From JADLCX01 sp964630785 (GTDB taxonomy: Bacteria > Planctomycetota > Phycisphaerae > Phycisphaerales > UBA1924), in assembly GCA_964630785.1 (NCBI GenBank), contig CAZVZG010000010.1, positions 62,001-126,000 of the forward strand: a stretch of DNA of 64,000 nucleotides, given 5' to 3'. This document shows, one piece after another, positions 22,688-32,493 of the stretch. Each line of letters starts with the position of its first letter. Position 1 is the stretch's first letter. The notes under the pieces are model-generated. The model saw nothing but the letters and a program-made list of their open reading frames with translations, did no database searches and had not been told where the DNA came from. Both the position numbers and the translations under genes were made by a program.

Positions 22688-23104
22688 TCAGCGAGCGGCC
22701 GGCTGCAACCGCGAGAAGTCCAGCCCGCCCGCGCCGAAGAGCTCCGGCATCGCCCGGCGCGAAGCGTCCGTGGGCGAGAGTGGGATGTTCCAGTCAATCG
22801 TTGAATACACCTCTTCGAGGATGTCGTACGCGCTCTCGACTTGCTCGGGATCCTGGAGCAGTCGCGGCGCGAGCTTGCGCGCGGCGTCCGCGACCGTGAG
22901 CTGGGTCCGCAGGCCGGTCAGGTAGTCCAGCCGCCCGCGCGAGTCGGCGTCACCACTCGCCATCACACGGTCGCGCTCCTTCACAAGGCGCGACTCGACC
23001 CGGTCGGACTGGCGCGCGAGTTGATCGGCGCGGGAAAGCGCGCACGCCCCCAGCGAGAGCACCAGCGGGACGGTTGCAACGGCGGCGGCGAGCCTGATCT
23101 TCAT
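22688..23104 (-). CDS. Small putative lipoprotein
   Basis: 138 residues from the ATG at 23104. The signal ends VLSLGAC, a good lipobox (Cys about residue 21). The mature part is mostly helical and charged (ESRLVKERDRVMASGDAD), then reads AYDILEEVYSTIDWNIPL and ends FSRLQPAAR. No known domain is recognised. It is on the same strand as the secreted dockerin-tailed gene at 23166-24023, which ends 61 bases upstream, so one transcript is possible. Confidence 0.65.
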   Translation of the reverse strand: MKIRLAAAVATVPLVLSLGACALSRADQLARQSDRVESRLVKERDRVMASGDADSRGRLDYLTGLRTQLTVADAARKLAPRLLQDPEQVESAYDILEEVYSTIDWNIPLSPTDASRRAMPELFGAGGLDFSRLQPAAR

Positions 23105-23165
23105 CCCGGCAGCATACCGCACCGGGGCCGTCGAGGGGGTCGCGCTGGACGACGACGCGCGGGGC

Positions 23166-24023
23166 TCAGACACACGGCGTGAACCACGCGGCCAGAAAGT
23201 CGAACAGGTCCTGGACCGTGATCCCCGGGGCCCCGTCGAGATCGGCCGAGGCGCTTTGTCCGAACCACGCGGCCAGGTAGGCGAACAGGTCCTCGACGCC
23301 CACCGCGCCCGATCGGTCGAAGTCGCCGACGCACGCCGACCCCGGCAGCGTTTGTGCGCCCCGGTACAGCCCCGCGTGGTCGATGTTCAGGCTGATCGGC
23401 GTTTCGCGGATGCCGCCCGGGTTGGCCGTGTTGGTCTCAAAGGTCAGCAGCACCGCCATGCGCCCCGTGGTCGCGAAGTTCCGCACGCCGTTGCCCACGT
23501 CCGGGTCGGTGTCAACCAACGCGGACAACGGGATGTTGTAGATCCGGCGTCCGGGCAGCAGGTCGATCGGGTCGGTCTCCCACGCGTCGTCGTCACCCAC
23601 GGTGTCGATGACGCCGTCGCCGTTGTCGTCCTCGCGCAGCGCGACGATCAGTTTCAGTTGACCGCCCGTGTAGCCGGCGGTCGGCGCCGCGACGGAGATG
23701 CTGAAGGTGTCAGCGTCGGCGGGGAACGCCAGCGCCCCGGCGGAGCGGTCCAGCGATGTCGCCCCCACGGCGAAGCCGGCGATGCGGAAGATGCTGTCGT
23801 GCCGAAAGTCCGCCCAGCAGCGGAGCGAGTCGCCGCTGTACACGGAGGTCGGAGAGAGCTCGACACCGAACGCCGCCACGCCGCCGAAGTAGCTGAACAG
23901 CGGCGCGTACGCCGACCCGGCCGTCTCGAACTCGGAGGGCACGGTGACCTGGGCGGCGCCGCGAGCGGCGAGGGACGCCGCGCCGACGAGCGCGAGCGAT
24001 GTAAGCGGTCTGCGGAAAGTCAT
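23166..24023 (-). CDS. Exported protein with C-terminal dockerin-like module
   Basis: 285 residues from the ATG at 24023 (an upstream ATG at 24047 is possible). The signal peptide is LTSLALVGAASLAARGAAQ. The central domain has beta stretches and an acidic loop, D-D-N-G-D-G-V-I-D, that may bind calcium. The C-terminus carries two dockerin-like loops (GDFDRSGAVGVEDLFAYLAA and a degenerate ADLDGAPGITVQDLFDFL) and ends P-C-V. The loops are more divergent than elsewhere in the window (L for I in QDLFDFL). Function unknown. Confidence 0.75.
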   Translation of the reverse strand: MTFRRPLTSLALVGAASLAARGAAQVTVPSEFETAGSAYAPLFSYFGGVAAFGVELSPTSVYSGDSLRCWADFRHDSIFRIAGFAVGATSLDRSAGALAFPADADTFSISVAAPTAGYTGGQLKLIVALREDDNGDGVIDTVGDDDAWETDPIDLLPGRRIYNIPLSALVDTDPDVGNGVRNFATTGRMAVLLTFETNTANPGGIRETPISLNIDHAGLYRGAQTLPGSACVGDFDRSGAVGVEDLFAYLAAWFGQSASADLDGAPGITVQDLFDFLAAWFTPCV

Positions 24024-24114
24024 GGCGGGGCCCCGAACAATGGACATGCACGGACGCGAGGCGAATCGCCCGGCCGATCGCTGGACCGGCCGGGCGGCTG
24101 GAGGGAGCAGAAAG

Positions 24115-24549
24115 TCAGCGGGCCGCGAACGCGCCCGTGCCCACGCCGACGATGGTCAGCGTGTCGCCCGCGGCGACGTGCGGGAAGTCGGTCGGGATTG
24201 GCGGCTCCTCGTCGTGCGGGTTGTTGTCAACTACCGCGGTGCGGAACTCCTGCTCGGCCGAGCCGAGCGCGTTGGTTACGATGACGCCGACCATGTTGCC
24301 GTTGAGCCGCACCTGGTAGGCGGTGTTGGGCGTGCCGCCGTTGAGCTCGACATTCCACCGCTGGATGAGCGTCGTGCCGCGCATGATCTCGCGGTAGTCG
24401 CCCTTGCCCTCCAGCGGCGTGCCCGTGCGGATCCGGGCCCGCACGCGGTACTGATTGCCCGCATCGGCGGTGTCGGCGCCGACGAGGCTGATGGTCGAGA
24501 ACGCGGCGGCCGCGAGGGTCAAGATGGACGTCCAACGCTTGCGGTTCAT
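24115..24549 (-). CDS. Small exported hypothetical protein
   Basis: 144 residues from the ATG at 24549, preceded by a GGAGC-type site. The signal peptide is SILTLAAAAFSTISLVG with A-D-A. The mature part is a single beta-rich domain (QYRVRARIRTG, RWNVELNGGTPNTAYQVRLN, GDTLTIVGVGTGAFAAR). It has no dockerin or PEP-CTERM tail, unlike its neighbours. It lies 91 bases upstream of the gene ending at 23166, and is divergent from the gene at 24886. Function unknown. Confidence 0.65.
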   Translation of the reverse strand: MNRKRWTSILTLAAAAFSTISLVGADTADAGNQYRVRARIRTGTPLEGKGDYREIMRGTTLIQRWNVELNGGTPNTAYQVRLNGNMVGVIVTNALGSAEQEFRTAVVDNNPHDEEPPIPTDFPHVAAGDTLTIVGVGTGAFAAR

Positions 24550-24885
24550 GGGCGGTGCTCCTGAGCGGGTGCTCGACCCGCGCACAATCGGCCGACGGAC
24601 CCGGCCACGCCGGGCTGAATGCCCGGCGGCCGCGAATGCGGCGGGTGGTCTAAAGCAACCCCCGTGCCAAACGGCGAGCGGCGTCGCCGATCGGTGAACG
24701 GGCGGGAGCCGCGTTCGGCGGGTAAACCGGGGCCAGCGAAGGCCACAACACGCCGCAAAGCGCGCTCACCTGACGCCGCCCGGCTTTCTGCAAGGCCCCG
24801 CCCCGGTCGCGACATCGTTCCTCTGGCGACACCGAGTGGCCGCGAACGCGGCGAGCGCCGGTGCTGCGCCCATAAGGAGTTCGGC
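24550..24885. other. Gene-free divergent intergenic region
   Basis: Between divergent exported-protein genes. It holds short repeats of a GGCCGCGAANGCGGCG motif near 24630 and 24837, and several GC-rich hairpins. An AAGGAGT ribosome-binding site ends at 24879. No promoter with clear boxes and no gene was seen. Confidence 0.5.
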
Positions 24886-25809
24886 ATGCCCAGTCTGTCC
24901 AAGAGAATGCTCCCGTGCGTGGTGGCGGCTTTGTGTTCAGCGACCGGCGCGCTCGCCCACATGCGCACGTTCCACACCTTCGTTATCAGCGAGGTTTACT
25001 CCAGCGCCGACGGCGCGGTGCAGTTCGTCGAGCTCAAGGAGAACCTTGGCTTCAACGGCCAGAACCTCTTCGCCGGCCACACCCTCACGGCGACCAACGC
25101 CGACGGCACGCAGGAGCATGTCTTCACGTTCCCGGCCAACCTCCCGAGCGCATCCACGGCGAACAAGCGAGTGCTGATCGCCACCGCCAACTTCGCCTCG
25201 CTGCCCGGCGGCGTGACGCCCGACTACGTCATCCCCACCGGGTTCCTCTTCGAGGGCGGCGGCGTCAACTTCGCCCTGCTCGCCGGCGGCGCCGACGTCA
25301 GTTACACGGCGCTCCCGACCAACGGTCAGCAGTCGCTCGCGTTCCCCGGCGGTTCCGCCGCCGTCAACTCGCCGACCAACTTCGCCGGTCAAGCCGGCTC
25401 GGTGAACGTGCCGAGCGGCGCGTGCTGCACCGCCGCGGTTTGCTCCGTCGCCACCGACCCCGGCTGCTCGGGAGACTTCACCGCCGGCGGTTCGTGCTCC
25501 CCCGACCCCTGCGCCCCGCCGCCCAGCGGCGCGTGCTGCGACGGCACGGCGTGCACGATCGCCACGGATGCGGCCTGCTCGGGAACATATCAGGGCGACG
25601 GCACCGCCTGCGGCGATCCCGGCAACCCGACGGCGTGCTGCCCCGCCAACTTCAACGGCACTGGCGGCATCACCGTGCAGGACATCTTCGACTTCCTCGC
25701 GTCGTACTTCAACAACGACCCCGCGGCCGACTTCAACGGCGCCGGCGGCGTGACCGTGCAGGACATCTTCGATTTTCTCGCCGCGTACTTCGCCGGTTGC
25801 ACCGGCTGA
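24886..25809 (+). CDS. Exported protein with GACC repeats and dockerin-like tail
   Basis: 307 residues with a well-placed AAGGAGT site. The signal peptide is MLPCVVAALCSATGALA. Residues about 30-160 form a beta domain (FVISEVYSSADGAVQFVELK) resembling lamin-tail (LTD) domains. Then come two cysteine repeats starting S-G-A-C-C (VPSGACCTAAVCSVATDPGC and PSGACCDGTACTIATDAAC). The C-terminus has two dockerin-like loops (ANFNGTGGITVQDIFDFL, ADFNGAGGVTVQDIFDFL) ending F-A-G-C. It appears monocistronic, and a hairpin at 25859-25904 follows. Confidence 0.8.
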   Translation: MPSLSKRMLPCVVAALCSATGALAHMRTFHTFVISEVYSSADGAVQFVELKENLGFNGQNLFAGHTLTATNADGTQEHVFTFPANLPSASTANKRVLIATANFASLPGGVTPDYVIPTGFLFEGGGVNFALLAGGADVSYTALPTNGQQSLAFPGGSAAVNSPTNFAGQAGSVNVPSGACCTAAVCSVATDPGCSGDFTAGGSCSPDPCAPPPSGACCDGTACTIATDAACSGTYQGDGTACGDPGNPTACCPANFNGTGGITVQDIFDFLASYFNNDPAADFNGAGGVTVQDIFDFLAAYFAGCTG

Positions 25810-25858
25810 GCCGCGGCCGTTCCCCCCTCTCACTCATCGACCCGACATTCTGTTCCCC

Positions 25859-25904
25859 GAGCGGGCGGCCGACCCTTGCCCCGGGTCGGCTGCTCGCTTC
25901 TGTT
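25859..25904 (+). terminator. Hairpin terminator
   Basis: The stem gagcgggcggccgaccc pairs with gggtcggctgctcgc around TTGCCCC and is followed by TTCTGTTT. It lies 50 bases past the stop codon at 25809. The rest of 25810-26196 has no gene. Confidence 0.65.
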
Positions 25905-26196
25905 TCCGATCCCGTGTGCTGGCCGACCGAGGTCGTTATCGGACACCTCGCCCGTCATCGCGGCGTCGAATGCGAAGGTGGGATTGCGCACGCGGGGGAT
26001 GCGGGGAGAAGGAGGGAGGTGGGAGTGGCGGGTCGCCGTTTGTGTGGCATGGTTGGCGGTGTGATCCCGCGCCGCGGGCGGCGTTATCGTTGTTGCGGTG
26101 GGCCGCAGGGTGGTGGGGTGGGGGGTGGGGGGAGCGGGGAGCACCACGCGAAGTTGGGCAGCCGCGGCCGTGCCGCGAGTTCGGGGGCAAAGGCGT

Positions 26197-29070
26197 ATGC
26201 AGATCAGGGTGTGGCAGGCGGTGAGTGCGGCGACCGTGCTGATCTGCCCGTGCGGCGCGGCGATCGCCGCGTGCGCCGGGAGCGATCACTCGGCGGCTCA
26301 TTGGTCGCACGCCGTCAACGAGCCGGGCGTGAGCCCGATCGACGGCGGCCTGCTCGCGGCCGTCGACGCCCTCGCCGAACGCTCGCCCGATCCGGCGCGA
26401 ACGCGAGGCACGCTGCTGTGGCGGCTGCGCACCGGCATCGCGTGCTACGCCAATAACCTGACACAGGAGCAGTTCGAGCGGATCATGCGCGAGACGGCCT
26501 TCTGGCCGCCCACGATGGCCTCGCCGGTGGCCGGCGGCATCGCCCCGCGGTACTTCACCGATACCAGCGTGTGGACGGGCGATGGGCAGATCGGCGATCG
26601 CGGCCTGGCGGTCCCCGCCCACCTGACCTACTCCTTTCCCGACGACGGCACACCCTGGGGCCTGAGCAACACACCGTTCACCGGCGCCAACACGCTGGGC
26701 GCCGAACTGACCGCGTCGTTTGGTTCGCTGGATCGCGGGCGCGAGTACATCCGCGCCGCGATCGCCGCGTGGCGCCGCGCCGGCGGCCTGACCTACGACG
26801 AAGTGCCGGACGACAACGCCGCGATGTCGAACTCGTCGGCCCGGGTCTCGACGCGAGGCGACATCCGTATCGGTGGTTTCGACTTCGCCGCGAGCCCCAA
26901 CGGCACGCTCGCGTACAACGCCTTCCCGACCAACAGTGGCGCCGCGTCCATCGGCGGCGGCGACATGGCGATCAACGCGTCGTACTTCACGCCCGGCGCG
27001 TTCAATCTCGCCACCGCCGACTACCTCTACCTCCGCAACACCGTCGCCCACGAGCACGGCCACGGACTGGGCTACATACACAGCGTGCCCTGTGACCAGA
27101 CCAAACTGATGGAGCCGATGATCAGCATCTCCGGCCCGGTCACGCTGAGTCTCGACGAAATCCGGGCCGCGGGAAGGAACTACGGCGACCGCTTCGCCGG
27201 CAACCAATCGCGCGGCGCGGCCGCCGATCTGGGCAACCTCACCTCGCCCGCGGTCCGCTCGGTCATCCTCCGCGACCTTTCCACCAACGTGGGCGGAGGA
27301 AACTTCACCGACGAGGACTATTTCCGATTCGTGATCAGCACGCCTCAGGACGTGCAGATCACCGTTACGCCGACCGGCGGAGCGGCCATCCAGGGCCAGC
27401 AGACCGGCCTGGGGTGCGACGGGACCACCGCGCTGATCGACTCGCTCGCCTGCGGCAACTTGAACGTCCAGCTCCTGAACCCTGACGGCGTCCTGCTCGC
27501 CTCCGCCCCCGCCCAGCCGGCGGGAGTGGCGGAGACGCTCACGCTCACCGGCCTCAGCCCCGGAACCTACGTGGTCTACGTCGACAACGCGACCGGCCCG
27601 CCCAACGCGGCCGCCAACCAGTTTGTCCAGACCTACGACCTGACCCTGCGCGTGGGCACGAGCAAGGCGCCGCCGCAGGCCATCGCAGGGCTGAACAAGC
27701 GAGTCCGGGCCAACACGACGGCGTTCTTCAACGGCTCGGCCAACTCGCGAGCTCTCGACACCGGCGCCACGCTCAACAACGGCGGCTACGCCTGGGATCT
27801 CGACGGCGACGGCACCTTCGAGACCACGTCCTCGCCTCAACCGAGCACGTCGTACGCCTCGAACGGCGTGTTCCCCGTCACGCTCAGGGTGACCGACAGC
27901 CTCGGCTCGTCCGCAACCGACACGATCAACGTCACGGTGTTCGGGGCGACGACCGCCGTGTCCAGCGTCTCACCCGGAAGCCTGCACGCGGGCCAGGCGG
28001 GCGCGGTCACGATCTTCGGCGCTAACTTCAAGGGGGTCGTCAGCGCCTCGCAGGTGAGCGTCGGTGGCGGCGCGGTGACGGTGAGCGGCACGCCCGTCGT
28101 CAACGGCGCGGGCACGCAGATCACCGGCCTCACATTCTCCGTCGGCGCCGGCGCCGATCAATCCCCCCGCGACGTCACCATCACCAACTCAGACGGCCTG
28201 GGCGCCTCGGGCACGGGCGTCGGCGTGTTCACGGTCGGCCAGCCGGGCGAGCCGCCGATCAACGATGAGTGCGCCGGCGCGATCCAATGGAGCTCGGGCG
28301 TAGGCGCCAAGCCGTTCAACAACACCAACGCGACCACCGGCACGCAGCAGTCGTTCCCCTCCACCGGTTGTCCGGCGGCTGGCCCAATACTCAGCGACGT
28401 CTGGTACTCGTGGACCTCGCCGGACCGCGGCACGCTGACCGTGACCACCGACAGCGCGGGCGCTGGGTTCTCCACGCGCGTCGCCATGTACCGCACGTCC
28501 CCAACAGCGTGCCCCGGTACGCTGCTCCGCTGCGACGACTTCGGCACACCCTTCACCATCTCGGTGCTCACCGGCACGCAGTACCTCTTCCAGGTCGGCT
28601 CAACCTCCCCCGGCGCGACGGGCGCCGCCAACGTCGTCCTCTCGATCAACCCCTCGTCCGGCGCGTGCTGCACCGGCGGAGTGTGCCAAGCTATCTCCGA
28701 AGGCGCGTGCCTCGCCGGCGGCGGCGAATGGACCTTCCAGGCGCTCTGCTCGCCCGAGTTCTGCCCGCCGGTCGTCGGCGCCTGCTGCGTCGGCACGTCG
28801 TGTGTGCTCGCAACGCCCGACGAGTGCTCCGCGGCCGGGCCCGGCGCGGCCTTCCAAGGCGCCAACACCGCCTGCGGCGGAGCCGGAAATCCAACCACCT
28901 GCTGCCCGGCCAACTTCAATGGTCAGGGCGGCGTGACCGTCCAGGACATTTTCGACTTCCTCACCGCCTGGTTCGCGCAGTCACCCACGGCCGATTTCAA
29001 TCACAACGCCGACGTCTCGGTTCAGGACATCTTCGACTTCCTCGGCGCTTACTTCGCCGGTTGTCCGTGA
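26197..29070 (+). CDS. Exported matrixin-like metalloprotease with PKD, IPT and dockerin-like tail
   Basis: 957 residues from the ATG at 26197. After the signal peptide, the catalytic domain has the zinc motif HEHGHGLGYIH at residues 285-295 (three zinc histidines, Glu as base) with LMEP further on, matching metzincin/matrixin M10 proteases. Next come a pre-peptidase-C-like sandwich (EDYFRFVISTPQDVQITV), a PKD domain (GGYAWDLDGDGTF), an IPT/TIG-like domain (SSVSPGSLHAGQAGAVTIFG), an N-D-E-C...SDVWYSWT domain, two GACC cysteine repeats, and two dockerin-like loops ending F-A-G-C. Likely extracellular; the substrate is unknown. Confidence 0.85.
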   Translation: MQIRVWQAVSAATVLICPCGAAIAACAGSDHSAAHWSHAVNEPGVSPIDGGLLAAVDALAERSPDPARTRGTLLWRLRTGIACYANNLTQEQFERIMRETAFWPPTMASPVAGGIAPRYFTDTSVWTGDGQIGDRGLAVPAHLTYSFPDDGTPWGLSNTPFTGANTLGAELTASFGSLDRGREYIRAAIAAWRRAGGLTYDEVPDDNAAMSNSSARVSTRGDIRIGGFDFAASPNGTLAYNAFPTNSGAASIGGGDMAINASYFTPGAFNLATADYLYLRNTVAHEHGHGLGYIHSVPCDQTKLMEPMISISGPVTLSLDEIRAAGRNYGDRFAGNQSRGAAADLGNLTSPAVRSVILRDLSTNVGGGNFTDEDYFRFVISTPQDVQITVTPTGGAAIQGQQTGLGCDGTTALIDSLACGNLNVQLLNPDGVLLASAPAQPAGVAETLTLTGLSPGTYVVYVDNATGPPNAAANQFVQTYDLTLRVGTSKAPPQAIAGLNKRVRANTTAFFNGSANSRALDTGATLNNGGYAWDLDGDGTFETTSSPQPSTSYASNGVFPVTLRVTDSLGSSATDTINVTVFGATTAVSSVSPGSLHAGQAGAVTIFGANFKGVVSASQVSVGGGAVTVSGTPVVNGAGTQITGLTFSVGAGADQSPRDVTITNSDGLGASGTGVGVFTVGQPGEPPINDECAGAIQWSSGVGAKPFNNTNATTGTQQSFPSTGCPAAGPILSDVWYSWTSPDRGTLTVTTDSAGAGFSTRVAMYRTSPTACPGTLLRCDDFGTPFTISVLTGTQYLFQVGSTSPGATGAANVVLSINPSSGACCTGGVCQAISEGACLAGGGEWTFQALCSPEFCPPVVGACCVGTSCVLATPDECSAAGPGAAFQGANTACGGAGNPTTCCPANFNGQGGVTVQDIFDFLTAWFAQSPTADFNHNADVSVQDIFDFLGAYFAGCP

Positions 29071-29092
29071 ACGGCGCACCGGCCACGGCCGA

Positions 29093-30559
29093 TCAGCCGC
29101 ATCCGAGGAAGTACCCTTGCAGGTAGTCGAAGATGTCCTGCACGCTCACGCTCCCCGAGTTGTTGTAATCGGCCGATGCGGCCCCCGCGAAGTACGCGCT
29201 CAGGAAGTCGAAGATATCCTGCACGCTGATCTCCCCCGACCGGTTGAAATCGGCGAGGCAGACGGTCACTTCGAGCACCGTCCCCGTGTCGTCGGACGTG
29301 GTGACCGTTCCGTGGGTGTCCACGTCCGCCCGCACGTACACGCGCAGCAACCCGCCGACGCGCTCGCCGATCGCCAGGCCCGCCGCGCCGCCCATGTCGG
29401 CGATGCGCGAGGTCGGGTCGGGCGTGCCGTCGCGGTCCAGATCGACGCTCTGCCCCTCGCGCAGCACGATGCGGTCGTTCACGATCAGCGTCTCGATCGT
29501 GTTGCTCTGCGTGTCCCAGAGCACCGCGAAGTCGCCCGAGCCGTTCATCACGCCGTCCTCGATGTCGCCGTACACCGTCTCACCGTCGATCGTGTCCCCG
29601 TCGCGGTAGCGCATTCGACCGTTCACGAGCACGAAGTCGTCCATCGCGCTCGGCGCGTCGGTGCCGCCGACGATCAGATAACCGCCGGTGTCGGTCACGC
29701 CCAGCGCGTCGAAGGTGGCCCAGTGCTCGCCGCTCCGTCCGCCGATGGCCGCGGGCACGGAGCTGCCCTCACGCACGAGCGCTCCGCCGAGGCTGAGCCC
29801 CGAGCCGTCCATCACCACGGCCGCGTCGGTGTCGAGCGTGGCCCCGTCGATGAGCTCCACCGACAGGTAGTGCGTGCCCGAGGGCGAGTATCGGTATACA
29901 AAGAGCGTTGATGCGGGCGTGAGGTCAATGCTGGTGGGCAGGCCGGGCAGCACGTCGCCCCCGGCGATGACGCGCTCCGGCGGGTTTCCCTTCATGAGCG
30001 CCCGGTTCACGCTCGCCGCGCCCGGCGTGGCCGACACGCCGCCGCGCCAGTACGGGGTTCCCGAGTGCGTCATCCGCACGCGGCTGAAGAAGCTCCAGAA
30101 CCGACCGGGAAAGAGCGCGGCCGCGTCGCCGCCCACCAACACCGGCGTGCTGTCGATCCAGAGCGAATCCAGCCCCGTCTGATTGCCGCGGCTGACCGTG
30201 GCGCTGAAAGCGACCTGCCCCGCGTCCGAGAGCCCGAACTCGCCCTCAAAGGCGGTCTGCACGAGTGACCCGACCGTCGCCTCGGAGAATCGCAGCGTCG
30301 GCGGGTCCGGTGGTGCGACCCCCGAAGTCACCGTCGTGAGGATGTGGCCGAGCGTGGTCGTGCCGTCGAACGTGTTGACCGCCACGCCGAACCCGCCCAC
30401 GCCGTTGGTCGTGACGCCCGTAATCGACGCGATCGTGTGGCCCGGCGGCCCGAGAGGATCGCCCGCTCGCAGGATCATCCGGAATGGCTCGGCGGCGCAG
30501 GTCGCCCCAAACCAGATCGCGAAGCCCGCCGCGGCGAGCGAGGTCGAGTTCATCCTCAT
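29093..30559 (-). CDS. Exported protein with N-x2-G-x5-A-type repeats and dockerin-like tail
   Basis: 488 residues from the ATG at 30559 (second ATG 30553). The signal peptide is LAAAGFAIWFGATCAAE. The body begins PFRMILRAGDPLGPPGHTIA and repeats 'A-G-D' and N-x-x-G segments like the PEP-CTERM protein at 36349, suggesting a shared propeller-type domain found in planctomycete surface proteins. The tail has two dockerin-like loops (ADFNRSGEISVQDIFDFL, ADYNNSGSVSVQDIFDYL) ending F-L-G-C-G. It is convergent with the protease at 26197-29070 (22-base gap) and divergent from lpdA. Confidence 0.75.
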   Translation of the reverse strand: MRMNSTSLAAAGFAIWFGATCAAEPFRMILRAGDPLGPPGHTIASITGVTTNGVGGFGVAVNTFDGTTTLGHILTTVTSGVAPPDPPTLRFSEATVGSLVQTAFEGEFGLSDAGQVAFSATVSRGNQTGLDSLWIDSTPVLVGGDAAALFPGRFWSFFSRVRMTHSGTPYWRGGVSATPGAASVNRALMKGNPPERVIAGGDVLPGLPTSIDLTPASTLFVYRYSPSGTHYLSVELIDGATLDTDAAVVMDGSGLSLGGALVREGSSVPAAIGGRSGEHWATFDALGVTDTGGYLIVGGTDAPSAMDDFVLVNGRMRYRDGDTIDGETVYGDIEDGVMNGSGDFAVLWDTQSNTIETLIVNDRIVLREGQSVDLDRDGTPDPTSRIADMGGAAGLAIGERVGGLLRVYVRADVDTHGTVTTSDDTGTVLEVTVCLADFNRSGEISVQDIFDFLSAYFAGAASADYNNSGSVSVQDIFDYLQGYFLGCG

Positions 30560-30582
30560 CGCCCCACTGTACCCGCCCGGGG

Positions 30583-30606
30583 GAGCCCCGAGCGCAAGCT
30601 CGGGAG
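30583..30606. repeat. 24-bp inverted repeat, left arm
   Basis: It is identical, as reverse complement, to 30770-30793 at all 24 positions. Each arm contains the small hairpin CCGAGCGCAAGCTCGG. The 163 bases between arms contain no gene. It lies between the divergent genes at 29093-30559 and 30916. Confidence 0.85.
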
Positions 30607-30769
30607 AAGTCGGCGACGCGTGTCGCCAGGACACCATCGTGTGATCGCCGAACGGCACCGTCCGAAAGGCGGCCGATCGTCACCGTCGGCTTCGGGGCCG
30701 CGAATCCAGCGACGCGCATACCGAATCGTCGTGGGGCGATGTCACGACGGCTCTGACGCGCCCGAACCG

Positions 30770-30793
30770 CTCCCGAGCTTGCGCTCGGGGCTC
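30770..30793. repeat. 24-bp inverted repeat, right arm
   Basis: Perfect reverse complement of 30583-30606. It lies about 120 bases before the lpdA start codon. Confidence 0.85.
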
Positions 30794-30915
30794 TCCGTCC
30801 GTCTTTCCAAGACCACCCACAAACGACCCGCCCATCCCTATAGTCAAAACCGCGCCCGGTCCTCTCCACAGAGGCCCCCGGGCGCGTCAACTTCCGCGTC
30901 TTCAAGGAGCTTCGC

Positions 30916-32469
30916 GTGGCTGATCAGCACTTCGATCTGGTGGTCATCGGCGGCGGGCCGGCCGGCTATGTCGGTGCCATCCGCGCCGCCCAACTCGGCC
31001 TGAGCGTCGCCTGCGTCGAGCGGGCCAAGCTCGGCGGCGTCTGCCTCAACTGGGGCTGCATCCCCAGCAAGGCCCTGCTCTCCAACGCCGAGCTGCTCGA
31101 AAAAATCGGCAAGGCCGAGGACCAGAAGTTCTGGGGGATCAAGACCGGCGGGCCCGTCGAGCTCGACTGGGACCGCATCATCGGCCGCTCGCGCGACGTC
31201 GCCGGCAAGCTCACCAACGGGATCGGCTTCCTCTTCAAGAAGAACAAGATCACGCACTTCGTCGGCAACGCCAAGCTCGTTTCCGCGGCCACGCCCGGCG
31301 CGGGCAACAAGTGTAAGGTCGAGGTCCAGGAGTGCGAGGTCAAGGAGGAGCTTACCTCCGCCCCCGCCAAGCCCGGCAAGACCATCCAGACGATCACCGC
31401 CGACAACGTGCTCGTGGCCACCGGCAGCGTGGCCCGCGACCTGCCGTTCGCCAGGTTCGACGGCGACCGCATCTGGGGCGCGCGCGAGGCGATGTTCAAC
31501 AAGGAGCGCCCCAAGAAGCTCGTGATCGTCGGCGCCGGCGCCATCGGCATGGAGTTCGCCTACTTCTACAAGTGCATGGGCACCGAGGTCACCATCGTCG
31601 AGATGATGCCCACCGTCCTGCCCGTGGAGGACAAGGACGTCTCGGTCGCGATGGAACGGCTGTACAAGAAGCACGGCTTCAACATCCTCACCAGCCACAC
31701 GACCACGGCCGTCGAAAAGACCGCCGGCGGCGTGAAGGTCACGGTCGCGCCCTGGACCAACGGCAAGGCCGATGAATCCAAGAAGCAGGTGCTGGAGGCC
31801 GACCGCGTGCTGCTGGCCGTGGGCGTCAAGGGGCGCACCGACGGCCTGTGCGATCCGAGCCTCGGCCTGAAGATCGAGAAGGACCACATCGTCACCGACT
31901 ACAGCCCCGGCAAGACCACCAGCGAGCCGATCGATTACAAGACCAACCTCCCCGGCGTCTACGCCGTCGGCGACGTCATCGGCCCGCCGTGGCTGGCCCA
32001 CGTCGCTAGCGAGGAGGCGATCCTCGCCGTCGAGCGCATCGCCTGGCGCAAGAAGAAGCTCGACCACGAGCCCATCCCGCTCGACTACACCGTCATCCCC
32101 GGCTGCACCTACTGCCAGCCCCAGGTCGCCAGCGTCGGCTTCACCGAGCAGAAGCTCATCGCCGACGGCAAGGTCAAGGGCAAGGACTACAGCGTCGGCC
32201 AGTTCCCCATGACGGCGCTCGGCAAGGCCATCGCCGCGGCCCACACCGACGGCTTCGTCAAGATCATCCGCGGCCTGCCCCGCGGCGAGGTCCTCGGCGC
32301 CCACATCATGGGCGACCAGGCCACCGAGCTCATCGCCGAGCTCAGCCTCGCCCGCCGCCTCGAGGCGACCACCGAAGAGATCATCTGCACCGTCCACGCC
32401 CACCCCACCATGCACGAGAGCGTGCGCGAGGCGGCGCTGGCCAGCGAGGGGCGCGTGATCCACGCGTAG
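30916..32469 (+). CDS. lpdA: Dihydrolipoyl dehydrogenase
   Basis: 517 residues from a GTG at 30916 with an AAGGAG site at 30904-30909. This flavoprotein reoxidises dihydrolipoamide in 2-oxoacid dehydrogenase or glycine-cleavage complexes. The FAD fingerprint is IGGGPAGYVG (11-20), and the redox cysteines C43 and C48 lie in GGVCLNWGCIPSKALL. The NAD motif is IVGAGAIGMEFAYFY, followed by the second FAD motif YAVGDVIG and the catalytic HAHPTMHE. It is about 45 residues longer than usual, with extra charged loops near residues 130-155 (VQECEVKEELTSAPAKPG) and 270-280. No E1 or E2 gene is nearby. Confidence 0.96.
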   Translation: MADQHFDLVVIGGGPAGYVGAIRAAQLGLSVACVERAKLGGVCLNWGCIPSKALLSNAELLEKIGKAEDQKFWGIKTGGPVELDWDRIIGRSRDVAGKLTNGIGFLFKKNKITHFVGNAKLVSAATPGAGNKCKVEVQECEVKEELTSAPAKPGKTIQTITADNVLVATGSVARDLPFARFDGDRIWGAREAMFNKERPKKLVIVGAGAIGMEFAYFYKCMGTEVTIVEMMPTVLPVEDKDVSVAMERLYKKHGFNILTSHTTTAVEKTAGGVKVTVAPWTNGKADESKKQVLEADRVLLAVGVKGRTDGLCDPSLGLKIEKDHIVTDYSPGKTTSEPIDYKTNLPGVYAVGDVIGPPWLAHVASEEAILAVERIAWRKKKLDHEPIPLDYTVIPGCTYCQPQVASVGFTEQKLIADGKVKGKDYSVGQFPMTALGKAIAAAHTDGFVKIIRGLPRGEVLGAHIMGDQATELIAELSLARRLEATTEEIICTVHAHPTMHESVREAALASEGRVIHA

Positions 32470-32493
32470 GGGCGGCGTGCCCCAGCGCGTGGC

